The translations under genes were made by a program, and so were the position numbers. From UKL13-2 sp043773745 (GTDB taxonomy: Bacteria; Pseudomonadota; Gammaproteobacteria; Burkholderiales; Usitatibacteraceae): a stretch of 64,000 bases of DNA. The notes below the pieces were generated by a model. It was given only the letters and a program-made list of their open reading frames with translations. It searched no databases and was not told the DNA's origin. Location: assembly GCA_043773745.1 (NCBI GenBank), contig JAYVEV010000009.1, forward strand, positions 1 through 64,000, written 5' to 3'. Below, piece by piece: positions 1-8,110 of the stretch (the first letter of the stretch is position 1; every line of letters starts with the position of its first letter).

Positions 1-71
1 CATTGCCTAAAGTTTACAAGCAGCTGCCGCTATGGCATTCTTTGCGTTATATCCGCAAGAATACAGCGACT

Positions 72-926
72 ATGAGAAATAACGCTATTAATAAACAAAC
101 GCTTTCGTTGCCAATTTGCTTGACCACATTTGTGCTGGCGGCGTTATGTATGGTCAATTTTGGTTTTGCCCAAGCGAAGGAGCTTCGCGTGGGATCCACG
201 TTTACGACGCAGGATTCCGGCTTGCTGGAAGTGTTGATCCCCGCGTTTGAGAAAGCAACCGGCATCAAAACCCGCGCTATCGTCGCAGGTACAGGTCAAA
301 TCCTAAAGTATGGCGAGCGTGGAGATGTTGATGTTTTGCTTACCCATGCACCGGAAGATGAGGCCCGCTTTGTTGCCGCCGGTTACGGTATCGAGCGCCG
401 CGAAGTAATGTACAACGATTTCATTATTGTTGGCCCCAAGACGGACCCGCTGAAATTGCGCAGCACAACTGATCCTGTCGCCGCGCTTATAAAAATCAGA
501 CAGGCAGCGGTACCATTCGCCTCGCGCGGCGATGACTCGGGAACCCACAAAATGGAATTGCGCTTGTGGGCACGCGCAGCGCAAGTGCCAATCGGCAAAT
601 GGTATCTTTCAACCGGGCAGGGAATGGGGCAGACGCTGTTGATTGCTAACGAACGGCAGGCTTATGCGCTCAGTGAGCGCGGTAGTTTTTTGGCGCTCAA
701 AAAACGTCTGGATCTGGATGTGCTGATTGAGCCTGAGCCACCGCTGGCCAATATCTACGGCGTGATTCCAGTCAGCATTTCACGGCACCCGTACATTAAT
801 GCGCAGGCGGCTAAACAATTTGCGGATTGGGTCACTTCCAGCGCAGGCCAGTTGGTTATTTCATCTTTTCGAATCGATGGTAAGCAGGTATTTTTTATAC
901 CAACAGCGCCCAAAAAAGCTGGTTGA
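72..926 (+). CDS. tupA: Tungstate ABC transporter substrate-binding protein
   Basis: Periplasmic binding protein that captures tungstate (possibly molybdate) for the TupBC importer; 284 residues from the ATG at 72. Residues 1-35 form a Sec signal peptide ending AQA. Just after it come TTQDSG and the AGTGQ, GERGDVDVLL, MYNDF-IVGP and SRGDDSGTHK segments, which are typical of TupA rather than ModA. The frame is open to the left edge, with a TTG at position 3, so a longer start cannot be excluded; 72 is preferred because it puts the signal peptide at the N terminus. Its stop overlaps the tupB start by one base, so it is the first visible gene of a tupABC operon. Any upstream promoter or riboswitch lies outside the window. 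Confidence 0.9.
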   Translation: MRNNAINKQTLSLPICLTTFVLAALCMVNFGFAQAKELRVGSTFTTQDSGLLEVLIPAFEKATGIKTRAIVAGTGQILKYGERGDVDVLLTHAPEDEARFVAAGYGIERREVMYNDFIIVGPKTDPLKLRSTTDPVAALIKIRQAAVPFASRGDDSGTHKMELRLWARAAQVPIGKWYLSTGQGMGQTLLIANERQAYALSERGSFLALKKRLDLDVLIEPEPPLANIYGVIPVSISRHPYINAQAAKQFADWVTSSAGQLVISSFRIDGKQVFFIPTAPKKAG

Positions 927-1615
927 TGAGCGGGGCCATCCAAGAAGCGTTCGTTCTGCTGTTCACGGGTGATCCTGATCTGTGGCGCATCATTTGGGTC
1001 TCGCTAAAGGTCTCGCTAACGGCATTGCTGATTGCAACACCACCGGCGGTGTTGCTGGGTTTCTTCCTCGCCACCACGCCGTTTCGGGGTCGACGATTGT
1101 GCGTGGTCATTCTGCAAAGCTTTTTATCCTTCCCCACGGTGGTGGTGGGCCTTGTGCTGTATTTAGTGCTCACGCGCAACGGCCCGCTCGGCAACCTCAA
1201 CCTGCTGTTTACTCAAGACGCCATGATATTGGGGCAGGCCGTCATTGCTTTCCCGGTCCTGGCGGCTGCGACCTTAGCGGCTGTGCAGGGCGCTGATCGT
1301 ATCGTTCGCGAGACCGCACTGTCACTCGGTGCCACGCATAGTACAGCGGCCCTCACCACCTTGTTTGAAGTGCGCTTTGCGGTGATGGCAGGCCTTTTTA
1401 ACGGCTTTGGCAGAGTCATTTCCGAGGTGGGTTGCGCGATGATGGTGGGCGGAAATATTGCCGGATTGACGCGCAGTATTCCCACCGCGATTTCGCTGGA
1501 AACAGCCAAGGGTGAATTCGCACAGGGTATCGCATTGGGTTTTGTATTGATTGTATTGGCGCTGGGCGTGAACGCGGCGCTTAATTTTTTCCAGGGTGAA
1601 GGCGGCATGAAATGA
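926..1615 (+). CDS. tupB: Tungstate ABC transporter permease
   Basis: Inner-membrane permease of the tungstate importer, 229 residues. Several hydrophobic helices are visible (about 18-45, 60-85, 100-125 and 195-225). The cytoplasmic EAA-type coupling loop, containing TALSLGAT, lies around residues 125-140 and is the contact site for the ATPase. The ATG at 926 overlaps the tupA stop (TGATG), and the 3' end overlaps tupC by four bases (ATGA), so the three genes should be translationally coupled. Family assignment rests on gene order plus the RVISEVGCAMMVGGNI stretch, which is characteristic of TupB/WtpB-like permeases. Confidence 0.9.
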   Translation: MSGAIQEAFVLLFTGDPDLWRIIWVSLKVSLTALLIATPPAVLLGFFLATTPFRGRRLCVVILQSFLSFPTVVVGLVLYLVLTRNGPLGNLNLLFTQDAMILGQAVIAFPVLAAATLAAVQGADRIVRETALSLGATHSTAALTTLFEVRFAVMAGLFNGFGRVISEVGCAMMVGGNIAGLTRSIPTAISLETAKGEFAQGIALGFVLIVLALGVNAALNFFQGEGGMK

Positions 1616-2274
1616 GCGACCTGCCGTCCGCCTTGTTAAGTATTTCCATGCTGAAGAAATCATTCGGCCTGCGGCAATTATTGGATATCGCCAATCTTCA
1701 TCTTGAAGCCGGGAAAATCTACGCGTTAACGGGCGATAACGGTAGCGGAAAATCAACGCTGCTGCGGATCTTGGCTGGGCTGGAAAAATCAGATGCTCTA
1801 CTCGGCCGGTTCGACAATCAAACCGTCAACGGCACGGATTACCTGCCCGCATTGCGTCGCGAAATTATTTATGTGCATCAGCACCCCTATCTTTTTAATA
1901 CCAGCGTTGCCGCGAATATCGAATACGGCATGAAGATGCGTGGCATGGACAAGACGCAGCGCCAGCGTTTAGTGGAAGACGCAATCTTGTGGGCGGGGCT
2001 GCAACAAGTCATCAATGTTGCGCCGAAGCGTTTATCGGGAGGTGAAAAGCAGAGAGTTGCGCTGGCTCGCGCCAGAGTATTGAGTCCGCGTTTGTTGTTG
2101 GTCGACGAGCCGACCGCTAATCTGGATCGCGCTGCACGCGAGCAGATCGTTGAACTGCTTCAACAGACAGCTTCAGCGAATAATTGCGTGGTGGTGGCCT
2201 GCCATGACCGCGAGATTGTCGATTTGCCAGAGGTCGTGATCTTGCATCTTGAGGGCGGGCGGATTAAGCGCTAG
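1612..2274 (+). CDS. tupC: Tungstate ABC transporter ATP-binding protein
   Basis: ATPase that powers tungstate import, 220 residues, the usual size for TupC without a C-terminal regulatory (TOBE) domain. Walker A is GDNGSGKST at residues 41-49, followed by a Q-loop region, the ABC signature LSGGEKQR, Walker B LLLVDEPT and the switch His in ACHDRE. The ATG overlaps the tupB stop by four bases. Substrate is inferred from tupA, because the ATPase alone does not determine it. Tungstate uptake normally supplies tungsten or molybdenum enzymes; none is encoded in this window. Confidence 0.88.
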   Translation: MSDLPSALLSISMLKKSFGLRQLLDIANLHLEAGKIYALTGDNGSGKSTLLRILAGLEKSDALLGRFDNQTVNGTDYLPALRREIIYVHQHPYLFNTSVAANIEYGMKMRGMDKTQRQRLVEDAILWAGLQQVINVAPKRLSGGEKQRVALARARVLSPRLLLVDEPTANLDRAAREQIVELLQQTASANNCVVVACHDREIVDLPEVVILHLEGGRIKR

Positions 2275-2300
2275 TGATGCCGTCTCTTAAAAATGAGGTT

Positions 2301-2325
2301 TCCGGTTTAACCGGAGAGTTATAAT
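2301..2325 (+). promoter_or_regulatory. Palindrome next to a TATAAT box (possible promoter/operator)
   Basis: A 15-bp palindrome with a single central base, TCCGGTT-T-AACCGGA, lies at 2301-2315. It is followed five bases later by a consensus TATAAT at 2320-2325. No good -35 is visible at the right distance. The layout would place the palindrome between the -35 and -10 elements, where a repressor could block transcription of the lipoprotein hydrolase that starts at 2417. This is inferred from position only. Confidence 0.4.
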
Positions 2326-2416
2326 GCGGTATGGCATTCTCTTGTTATCAGCCCAGCATAGATGGAATAATAATTGGCCTATCGCCCCATCATTGTCAGG
2401 TGCTCCGGAGCATCGA

Positions 2417-3397
2417 ATGAAACAATTCATATTTAATGTGATGTCCGTCGCCGCGATTTTACTGCTGGCAAGTTGTGCCAGCGTAGGAAGAATTGATCCC
2501 GCGCTACAGACTATCGACACAGGCAAGCTGCCGCCGGCGAATATCACCCTTAATATCCCCGCGTTGGGGCCTTGTACTGACAATCCAGACCGTTCGTTGC
2601 AATTCAACTCACGGCAGCCAGTGACAGTATTGGTTCACGGTTGTTTCGGTTCATCCGGACGGTTTCGTGGCCTGGCACAGGTGCTCGCATTCCATGGTCA
2701 GCAGACGGCCTGTTTCACCTACAACGACCGCGACAGCATGATGTTAAGTTCGGCACAATTGATCACGGTGCTCGACCAGCTTGCCCAACAGATGGAAAAC
2801 AAGCAGGTGACTGTCATTGGCCACAGTCAGGGAGCTTTGATTGCACGCAAGGCGATGATTGCTAACCGGCCTGATCCTATAGGCAACGCTGACCTACAGC
2901 TACGATTGGTGACATTATCGGGCCCATTTGCGGGCATCGCCGCCGCCAATCAATGTGGTAATCCCATCACGCGGATCCTCTCGCTGGGGCTAATCGCTCC
3001 GCTTTGCAAGATCGCGACGGGCGATAAGTGGTCCGAGATTACCTACAGTTCAGAATTCATTCTCCAGCCCGGCCCATTGCATAAGCAGGTTCAACATTTT
3101 CTCAAGGTCGTGACTGACGAACGCGGCAGCTGCCGTCGTGCTGAAAACGGAAAATGCATTGATTCGGATGATGTGTTCAGTCTGGACGAGCAGCGTAATT
3201 CGATCATCGATCGCGATCCGATGGCAACCGTTGTCGAAATCATGGCGGGCCACGTTGAAATTATTGGCGATGAACGTGTCGCGCCGGTCAAGCTGATTGC
3301 GGTACTACAGCAAAACGGAATTCTCAACCCGACCGAACCTGAGCGCAAAGCAAGCCTTAACCTGTTGTTGGCAAAAGTGTACGGCACCGCATACTGA
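2417..3397 (+). CDS. Alpha/beta-hydrolase lipoprotein
   Basis: Probable esterase or lipase anchored in the envelope, 326 residues. The start at 2417 places a lipoprotein signal at the N terminus, with LASC and the acylated Cys at residue 20. An upstream in-frame ATG at 2324 would bury this signal. The alpha/beta-hydrolase fold is indicated by the oxyanion strand VTVLVHGCFG (residues 69-78) and the nucleophile elbow GHSQG (Ser137 at residues 135-139). A DxMA-VEIMAGH segment near the C terminus could supply the catalytic His. The substrate is unknown. It is a single gene between tupC and the convergent grxD. Confidence 0.8.
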   Translation: MKQFIFNVMSVAAILLLASCASVGRIDPALQTIDTGKLPPANITLNIPALGPCTDNPDRSLQFNSRQPVTVLVHGCFGSSGRFRGLAQVLAFHGQQTACFTYNDRDSMMLSSAQLITVLDQLAQQMENKQVTVIGHSQGALIARKAMIANRPDPIGNADLQLRLVTLSGPFAGIAAANQCGNPITRILSLGLIAPLCKIATGDKWSEITYSSEFILQPGPLHKQVQHFLKVVTDERGSCRRAENGKCIDSDDVFSLDEQRNSIIDRDPMATVVEIMAGHVEIIGDERVAPVKLIAVLQQNGILNPTEPERKASLNLLLAKVYGTAY

Positions 3398-3450
3398 GCG
3401 GCAGGGCGCGATGGCCTTTCAGGCAACGGCGCCGTGATGCCGAAAAAGCG

Positions 3451-3762
3451 CTACTTGGGTGCCAACATTTGCTGCAATTCACCGGACTGATACATCTCGC
3501 GCATGATGTCGGAGCCACCGATGAATTCACCATTCACATACAACTGCGGTATGGTCGGCCAGTTGGCGAATTCTTTAATGCCTTGGCGAATTTCTTCGTC
3601 TTCCAGCACATTGACCGTAAAAGGTTTATCGACCCCGCAGGCCTTCAAAATCTGTGTGGCTGACGCCGAGAAGCCGCACATAGGAAACTGCGTGGACCCT
3701 TTCATGAACAGTACAACAGGGTGGCTATTAACGGTTTGGCGAATGCGTTCTTGCGTGTCCAT
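3451..3762 (-). CDS. grxD: Monothiol glutaredoxin, Grx4 type
   Basis: Monothiol glutaredoxin of 103 residues that binds and delivers Fe-S clusters with glutathione and BolA-like partners in the cytoplasm. The CGFS active site is at residues 29-32, preceded by the MKGS loop. WPTIPQLYVNGEFIGG carries the cis-Pro and glutathione-binding segment. The length matches E. coli GrxD. It lies just downstream of prmC on the same strand with a 65-bp gap that holds an AAAGGA ribosome-binding site. The prmC-grxD order is common in betaproteobacteria. Confidence 0.95.
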   Translation of the reverse strand: MDTQERIRQTVNSHPVVLFMKGSTQFPMCGFSASATQILKACGVDKPFTVNVLEDEEIRQGIKEFANWPTIPQLYVNGEFIGGSDIMREMYQSGELQQMLAPK

Positions 3763-3827
3763 ATTGAATCCTTTGAGTCATAAAATGAAATAAATTGCTT
3801 GCGCCCATTTTACCGCTTTCTCGGCGG

Positions 3828-4685
3828 CTATATACCGCGTTCGGCTATGAATTTTCCGCCGGAGACACGGGTAATGCCGGCCAGATCGGGGATCGCAACC
3901 AAGTCGGTAAACCCCCCCTCGACGAGCATTTGTCGGCACGCATCGGCCTGGTCGTAACCATGTTCGAATAACAGCCAGCCTTCGTCGTTCAGGTGCAATG
4001 GTGCGTCGCCAATGATGCGGCGGATGCAGGCCAAGCCTTGCTGGCCGACGGCGCGATCGGTCAAGGCTTGTGGCGGCTCAAAACGTAAATCACCTTGCGT
4101 CAAATGTGGGTCGCCGTGTGCTACATAGGGTGGGTTAGACAATATCAAATCAAATTTTTCGGCAGGCAGTGCGGTAAACCAATCACTTTCCACAAACCGA
4201 ATGTTTACGTTGTGACGCTCTGCATTTTGTCGGGCAACTGCCAGGGCGCTTGACGAAATATCGGTGGCCACCACGCGGATAGCGGGCTTGCTCGCAGCGA
4301 TGCTAACGGCAATCGCGCCACTGCCAGTGCCAAGGTCTAGCACGCATGGAATGGCAGACGTTCTATATAATGCGAGCCGCGCCAGCGCTTGTTCTACCAG
4401 CACTTCCGTCTCGGGCCGCGGAATCAGTACATCTGGCGTGACAATAAATTCATGTCCGTAAAATTCACGTATGCCCAAGATGTAGGCCATCGGTTCGCCC
4501 GCCTGCCGTCGCGCGATCATCGCTGAAGCTTGCCGGTGTTCGGACGCTTCGAGTTTGCGATCAGCGTTCGCAATAATACTGGCACGACTGAGGCCGAGTA
4601 CATCGGCCAGAATCATTTCGGCTTCTCGCTTGCTGATGCCGCTTTCGGCCACGAGTTTGCCGATACTGGAAGGCGATGAAATCAT
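3828..4685 (-). CDS. prmC: Peptide chain release factor N5-glutamine methyltransferase
   Basis: Methylates the GGQ glutamine of release factors RF1 and RF2 using S-adenosylmethionine; 285 residues. The N-terminal helical release-factor-binding domain covers about residues 1-90. The catalytic Rossmann domain has VLDLGTGSGAIA (about 115-126) for SAM and NPPY at residues 184-187, which holds the substrate amide. prfA usually precedes prmC in related genomes; here the upstream neighbour is a cyclic-nucleotide-binding protein instead, so the usual hemA-prfA-prmC cluster is broken. Confidence 0.95.
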   Translation of the reverse strand: MISSPSSIGKLVAESGISKREAEMILADVLGLSRASIIANADRKLEASEHRQASAMIARRQAGEPMAYILGIREFYGHEFIVTPDVLIPRPETEVLVEQALARLALYRTSAIPCVLDLGTGSGAIAVSIAASKPAIRVVATDISSSALAVARQNAERHNVNIRFVESDWFTALPAEKFDLILSNPPYVAHGDPHLTQGDLRFEPPQALTDRAVGQQGLACIRRIIGDAPLHLNDEGWLLFEHGYDQADACRQMLVEGGFTDLVAIPDLAGITRVSGGKFIAERGI

Positions 4686-4726
4686 CTAATCGAATAGTTG
4701 CTGGCCGCAAGTAACGACCGTTCAAC

Positions 4727-5656
4727 TTAGGTCAATAAACTATTCATATAGCGCAGCCGATCGGCTACTGCTCGCAACAATGCCATCGCAAACGCGGGTT
4801 GTTCTCTAATCATCGCCAGCAGCACGCTACGGTTAATCGCCAGTAATGTGGCTTCAGTTTCAGCTGTTGCGGTCGCGGTCCGTGGCGATTGATCGACCAG
4901 TGCCATTTCACCAAACGTGCCGCCCGCAGCACAGGTTTCTACGACAGCACCTTTAATGGAAATGGCGACGCGACCTTCGAGCACCACATACATATAAGCG
5001 CCGGTCTCACCCTCGCGCATGATCGATTGCTGCGAGGCATAGCGGAGTCTGGTGGCATGATCGAGCTGCTCATCAAGCTGCTTCAACATGGCAGCATCAA
5101 AGATCGCCACGCCGCGATCACCGCCATTACCGGGCGCGATACTGCGCGAGGCTAATCGGGCACCAACCAGGCGCAAACGATCAAACATTACGTTCATCAA
5201 CATTAGTGCAAATTCGGGCATTTTTTGAATTGCGTTTTGAAACTGCGCGGCATCAAGGGAGTAGGCGGCGCAATTGGTTTTTGCGGTGGCCGTGGCGCTG
5301 CGCGAGCCGCCGGTAATCACCGACATCTCGCCAAAAATTTCGCCGGTACCGATTGTGTCGAGGGCTTTACCGCCGATGGTGAGCAGCACTTCGCCGCCAG
5401 CAATGAAATACATCTTGCTTGAGACTGCTTTGCTAAAGAGTCCGCCTTTGCTGGGCTTGTCATTTTCGCTGAAGAACATCTCGCCCTCAGCCACCCTGAC
5501 ACGCGAGCCGCCGAGCTCGAATAATTTTTGCGCCACAGCCGCGTTGTAGAACTTGCTCTTGGCAGGAACCGAAGGAGTCGCCTTGGAAACGGCGGCCGAC
5601 TTGGCTGCGCCCGCGAGGGTGGTGAAATCAAAGTCAGAATCGGAATCGGTGTCCAT
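4727..5656 (-). CDS. Protein with two cyclic-nucleotide-binding domains
   Basis: Cytoplasmic protein of 309 residues with no predicted membrane segment. After an acidic and Ala-rich N-terminal linker (about 1-55) there are two cNMP-binding folds, each with a phosphate-binding-cassette-like segment: GEIFGEMSVITGGSRSATAT in the first and GGTFGEMALVDQSPRTATAT in the second. There is no DNA-binding HTH, kinase or channel domain, so it looks like a stand-alone sensor or adaptor, resembling a protein kinase A regulatory subunit in layout. The ATG at 5656 is chosen over an upstream TTG at 5668. Function is unknown. Confidence 0.75.
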   Translation of the reverse strand: MDTDSDSDFDFTTLAGAAKSAAVSKATPSVPAKSKFYNAAVAQKLFELGGSRVRVAEGEMFFSENDKPSKGGLFSKAVSSKMYFIAGGEVLLTIGGKALDTIGTGEIFGEMSVITGGSRSATATAKTNCAAYSLDAAQFQNAIQKMPEFALMLMNVMFDRLRLVGARLASRSIAPGNGGDRGVAIFDAAMLKQLDEQLDHATRLRYASQQSIMREGETGAYMYVVLEGRVAISIKGAVVETCAAGGTFGEMALVDQSPRTATATAETEATLLAINRSVLLAMIREQPAFAMALLRAVADRLRYMNSLLT

Positions 5657-5825
5657 ACGATCTAGCAAGAGTGAGTGAATAAACTATTTTACTTCGGCTG
5701 CGCGTTGTTCATGGATGTTTTATTGGCGGGCATGAAAATGCTTGATGATGGTCATGCGCCTGAAGTTACGCTATCTTTTGTTAAATCTGTATGCATATTC
5801 CTCATTAAACGAAAACACCTACATC

Positions 5826-6425
5826 ATGACCGACTCAATAGCGCTCGCCAAAGATATTCTTGATTTCTGGTTTGGCACCGACGGCAAAGGTGGAACAGTC
5901 GAAGCGCGCGGTAAAAGTCGGCCTGAATGGTTTCGCAAAGATGCCGCTTTTGATGAAGAAATTCGCACACGATTTTTGCCGACCTATGAAGAGGCAGCTG
6001 CCGGTCATCTCGCGCGCTGGCAGGTACAAGCGCAGGACTGTCTGGCGCTGATTGTCTTGCTTGATCAATTTCCGCGCAATATGTTTCGCAACGATGCACG
6101 CGCCTTTGCCACTGACCACCTTGCGTTAGCGGCGGCGCGCCATTCCATCGAAAAAAAGTTTGACCAGCCAATGCGGCCGGTAGAGCGTCAATTTATTTAT
6201 TTGCCGTTGGAACATAGCGAATCGTTGGTGGATCAGTCGCAATCACTCAACCTATTCAGAGCCCTCGCCGTCTATCCCGAAACTCAGGAGCTGCATCTTT
6301 GGGCAGAAAAACATCGCGTCATTATTGAGCGCTTCGGCAGATTCCCGCATCGCAATGCCGCATTGGGGCGCGAAAGCACCGCAGACGAAGCGATATTTTT
6401 GACGCAGCCAGGCTCGGGGTTTTAA
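5826..6425 (+). CDS. DUF924 family protein
   Basis: Soluble protein of 199 residues belonging to the DUF924 (TPR-like) family, with no defined biochemical role. Typical segments are ILDFWFGTDG near the N terminus, IVLLDQFPRNMFR, FIYLPLEHSE, and the terminal RFGRFPHRNAALGRESTA. The ATG at 5826 is chosen because family members start a few residues before the DFWFG motif; an upstream in-frame ATG at 5742 would add an unrelated 28-residue extension. It is transcribed away from the cyclic-nucleotide-binding gene. Confidence 0.8.
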   Translation: MTDSIALAKDILDFWFGTDGKGGTVEARGKSRPEWFRKDAAFDEEIRTRFLPTYEEAAAGHLARWQVQAQDCLALIVLLDQFPRNMFRNDARAFATDHLALAAARHSIEKKFDQPMRPVERQFIYLPLEHSESLVDQSQSLNLFRALAVYPETQELHLWAEKHRVIIERFGRFPHRNAALGRESTADEAIFLTQPGSGF

Positions 6426-6437
6426 CGATTAAAAATG

Positions 6438-6498
6438 AAACTCAAGCGTTAGCGTGCCGTTCAAGGCCAAAAGGCTTGAAGATGGCCGCCATTAATGG
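6438..6498 (+). repeat. Intergenic hairpin repeat, degenerate copy
   Basis: Starts 12 bases after the DUF924 stop. The centre forms a hairpin with TTCAAG and CTTGAA arms around GCCAAAAGG. Its overall plan (arm, inner stem around an A-rich loop, then a GCCGCCATTAATGG arm) matches the copies at 9301, 28063 and 32524, but sequence identity is lower. Confidence 0.4.
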
Positions 6499-6584
6499 AT
6501 AGGGCAATTTTTTTTCGCTCGCAGGTTGGAATGCCAATGCCAGCTTGATGACCTTGACTACCCCAACCCACAAGGTCAAATTAC

Positions 6585-6653
6585 CTATGGCTTAGGCTTC
6601 TTTGGTTGCTTTGGTTTTTTTGGCTCTTTGCCTTGTTTATCTCTATTACCCAT
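6585..6653 (-). CDS. Lys/Pro-rich 22-residue peptide
   Basis: A short reading frame of 22 codons, ATG at 6653 and TAG at 6585-6587, encoding a very basic peptide that ends in repeated K-K-P units (EPKKPKQPKKPKP). Support comes from context: an AGAGGAAA ribosome-binding site seven bases before the ATG, and a plausible promoter 26 bases further up (TTGCCC and TATCAT, 18-bp spacer). A hairpin with GACCTTG/CAAGGTC arms follows the stop. No function can be assigned. It could be a nucleic-acid-binding or ribosome-associated small protein, but that is a guess from charge. It diverges from the serine hydrolase gene. Confidence 0.5.
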   Translation of the reverse strand: MGNRDKQGKEPKKPKQPKKPKP

Positions 6654-6685
6654 GGCAGTTTCCTCTTTATGATGGATGAGCCTTT

Positions 6686-6715
6686 ATGATAGCGCGTAGC
6701 GGCACCTGAGGGCAA
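6686..6715 (-). promoter_or_regulatory. Promoter of the Lys/Pro-rich peptide gene
   Basis: On the minus strand TTGCCC (6715-6710) and TATCAT (6691-6686) are separated by 18 bp, predicting transcription from about 6679 and a 26-base leader containing AGAGGAAA. The divergent serine hydrolase begins at 6724, so its own promoter must overlap this site. Confidence 0.45.
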
Positions 6716-6723
6716 AAAACAAA

Positions 6724-8109
6724 ATGGGAAATGTAATGCGTGCAACATTATCGTTATCATCTGCGCCGAACTCGATTGGTTTTTTGGGCGGCCTGTTTTT
6801 GACTTTCATTTGGACTCTCATTTTGGCCAGTTGTAGCCCCATGCCCATTTACCCGCCTGTATCGCAAATGCCCAAGCTTGACCGACAAAAATTTCCTGAA
6901 ATCGATACGGCTATTGAATCTTTTATCGCGCAAAGACAAATGCCGGGTGCGGTATTCTGGCTGGAACGTCAGGGTAAGAGCGGCGATGAGTCATATCAAA
7001 AGGCGTACGGCAAATTTAGTTACGAAGCCGATGCAGCAAGCATTACCCTAAACACCATTTTTGATGCGGCCTCACTGACAAAAGTGATCGCGACTGCACC
7101 CGCTGTCATGCTGCTGATTGAGCAGGGCAAGGTAACACTTGATGCGCCGCTGATTCAATTTTTTCCTGAATGCGGCGGTGGCGGTAAAGAGGCCATCACA
7201 ATTCGCCACTTGCTCACGCATACCTCGGGTCTTCCTGCAGGAATTCCTGCAACACTCGCTGACGGCTCAGTCTGGCAAGGTCAAGCGGCGGCACTGAAAT
7301 TGGCATGCAGCCAGATCGTGACGCATGCACCCGGCACCCTGTTTCGTTATTCCGACGTGAATTTTATTTTGCTCGGCCAATTGGTGCAGCGCGTAAGCGG
7401 CCAGCCATTGAACGAATTTGTTGAACAAAAAATATATAACCCGTTGGGCATGCGCCACACGGGTTATTTACCGTTGAAGAAATTTGCTGTCTCCGCTATT
7501 GCGCCCACACAAAAACGAATGGCTGTTGGTGCGGAGAAGGTAATTCATTCCGATTTACTACAGGACGAAATTTTGCAAGGTATCGTGCATGATCCAACCG
7601 CGCGCAGAATCAGCGGGGTGGCGGGCCATGCCGGGCTTTTTACTACCGTCTTTGACCTCGCACGCTTCGCAAGGATGATGGTAAATGAGGGCGAGCTGGA
7701 CGGTGTGCGCGTGCTGAGTCGTGAAAGTGTGCGGCAGATGTCGACGGTGCAATCTCCTACAGCAGTTGCATCGACGGTTGAGTGGAAGCGCAGTGCCGGT
7801 TGGGATATTGATTCACCGTATGCGCGACCGCGTGGGGCGCTATTTCCAGTTGGTCGTTTAAATCACCCCGGCAGCTATGGTCATACCGGATTTACCGGCT
7901 GCGTCTTGTGGATTGATCCGCTCTCCAAAACATTTTATGTGCTGCTATCAAACCGGGTTTATCCAAACGACAAAGGTAATATTCTTAATCTGTACGGAAC
8001 GCTAGGAACGCTCGCGGCCCAAGCGGTCGCCGGTTTTGATTTTATGAATGTTACCGGTGCATCGGCTGCAAAACTGCCCACCATCATTAACGAAAAAACA
8101 TCTTACTGA
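6724..8109 (+). CDS. Beta-lactamase/penicillin-binding-like serine hydrolase lipoprotein
   Basis: Envelope serine hydrolase of the class C beta-lactamase / DD-peptidase fold, 461 residues. The N-terminal hydrophobic segment (20-36) ends in LASC with Cys37 as the lipidation site. Catalytic motifs are SLTK at 117-120 (Ser117, Lys120), YSD at 209-211 and HTG at 387-389, in canonical order. The enzyme could be an esterase, a D-aminopeptidase or a DD-peptidase; motifs alone do not decide. Only one base separates its stop from the ATG of a D-amino-acid-oxidase-like gene, which suggests a product containing D-amino acids. The ATG at 6724 is followed by a second in-frame ATG at 6736. Confidence 0.82.
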   Translation: MGNVMRATLSLSSAPNSIGFLGGLFLTFIWTLILASCSPMPIYPPVSQMPKLDRQKFPEIDTAIESFIAQRQMPGAVFWLERQGKSGDESYQKAYGKFSYEADAASITLNTIFDAASLTKVIATAPAVMLLIEQGKVTLDAPLIQFFPECGGGGKEAITIRHLLTHTSGLPAGIPATLADGSVWQGQAAALKLACSQIVTHAPGTLFRYSDVNFILLGQLVQRVSGQPLNEFVEQKIYNPLGMRHTGYLPLKKFAVSAIAPTQKRMAVGAEKVIHSDLLQDEILQGIVHDPTARRISGVAGHAGLFTTVFDLARFARMMVNEGELDGVRVLSRESVRQMSTVQSPTAVASTVEWKRSAGWDIDSPYARPRGALFPVGRLNHPGSYGHTGFTGCVLWIDPLSKTFYVLLSNRVYPNDKGNILNLYGTLGTLAAQAVAGFDFMNVTGASAAKLPTIINEKTSY

Positions 8110-8110
8110 T

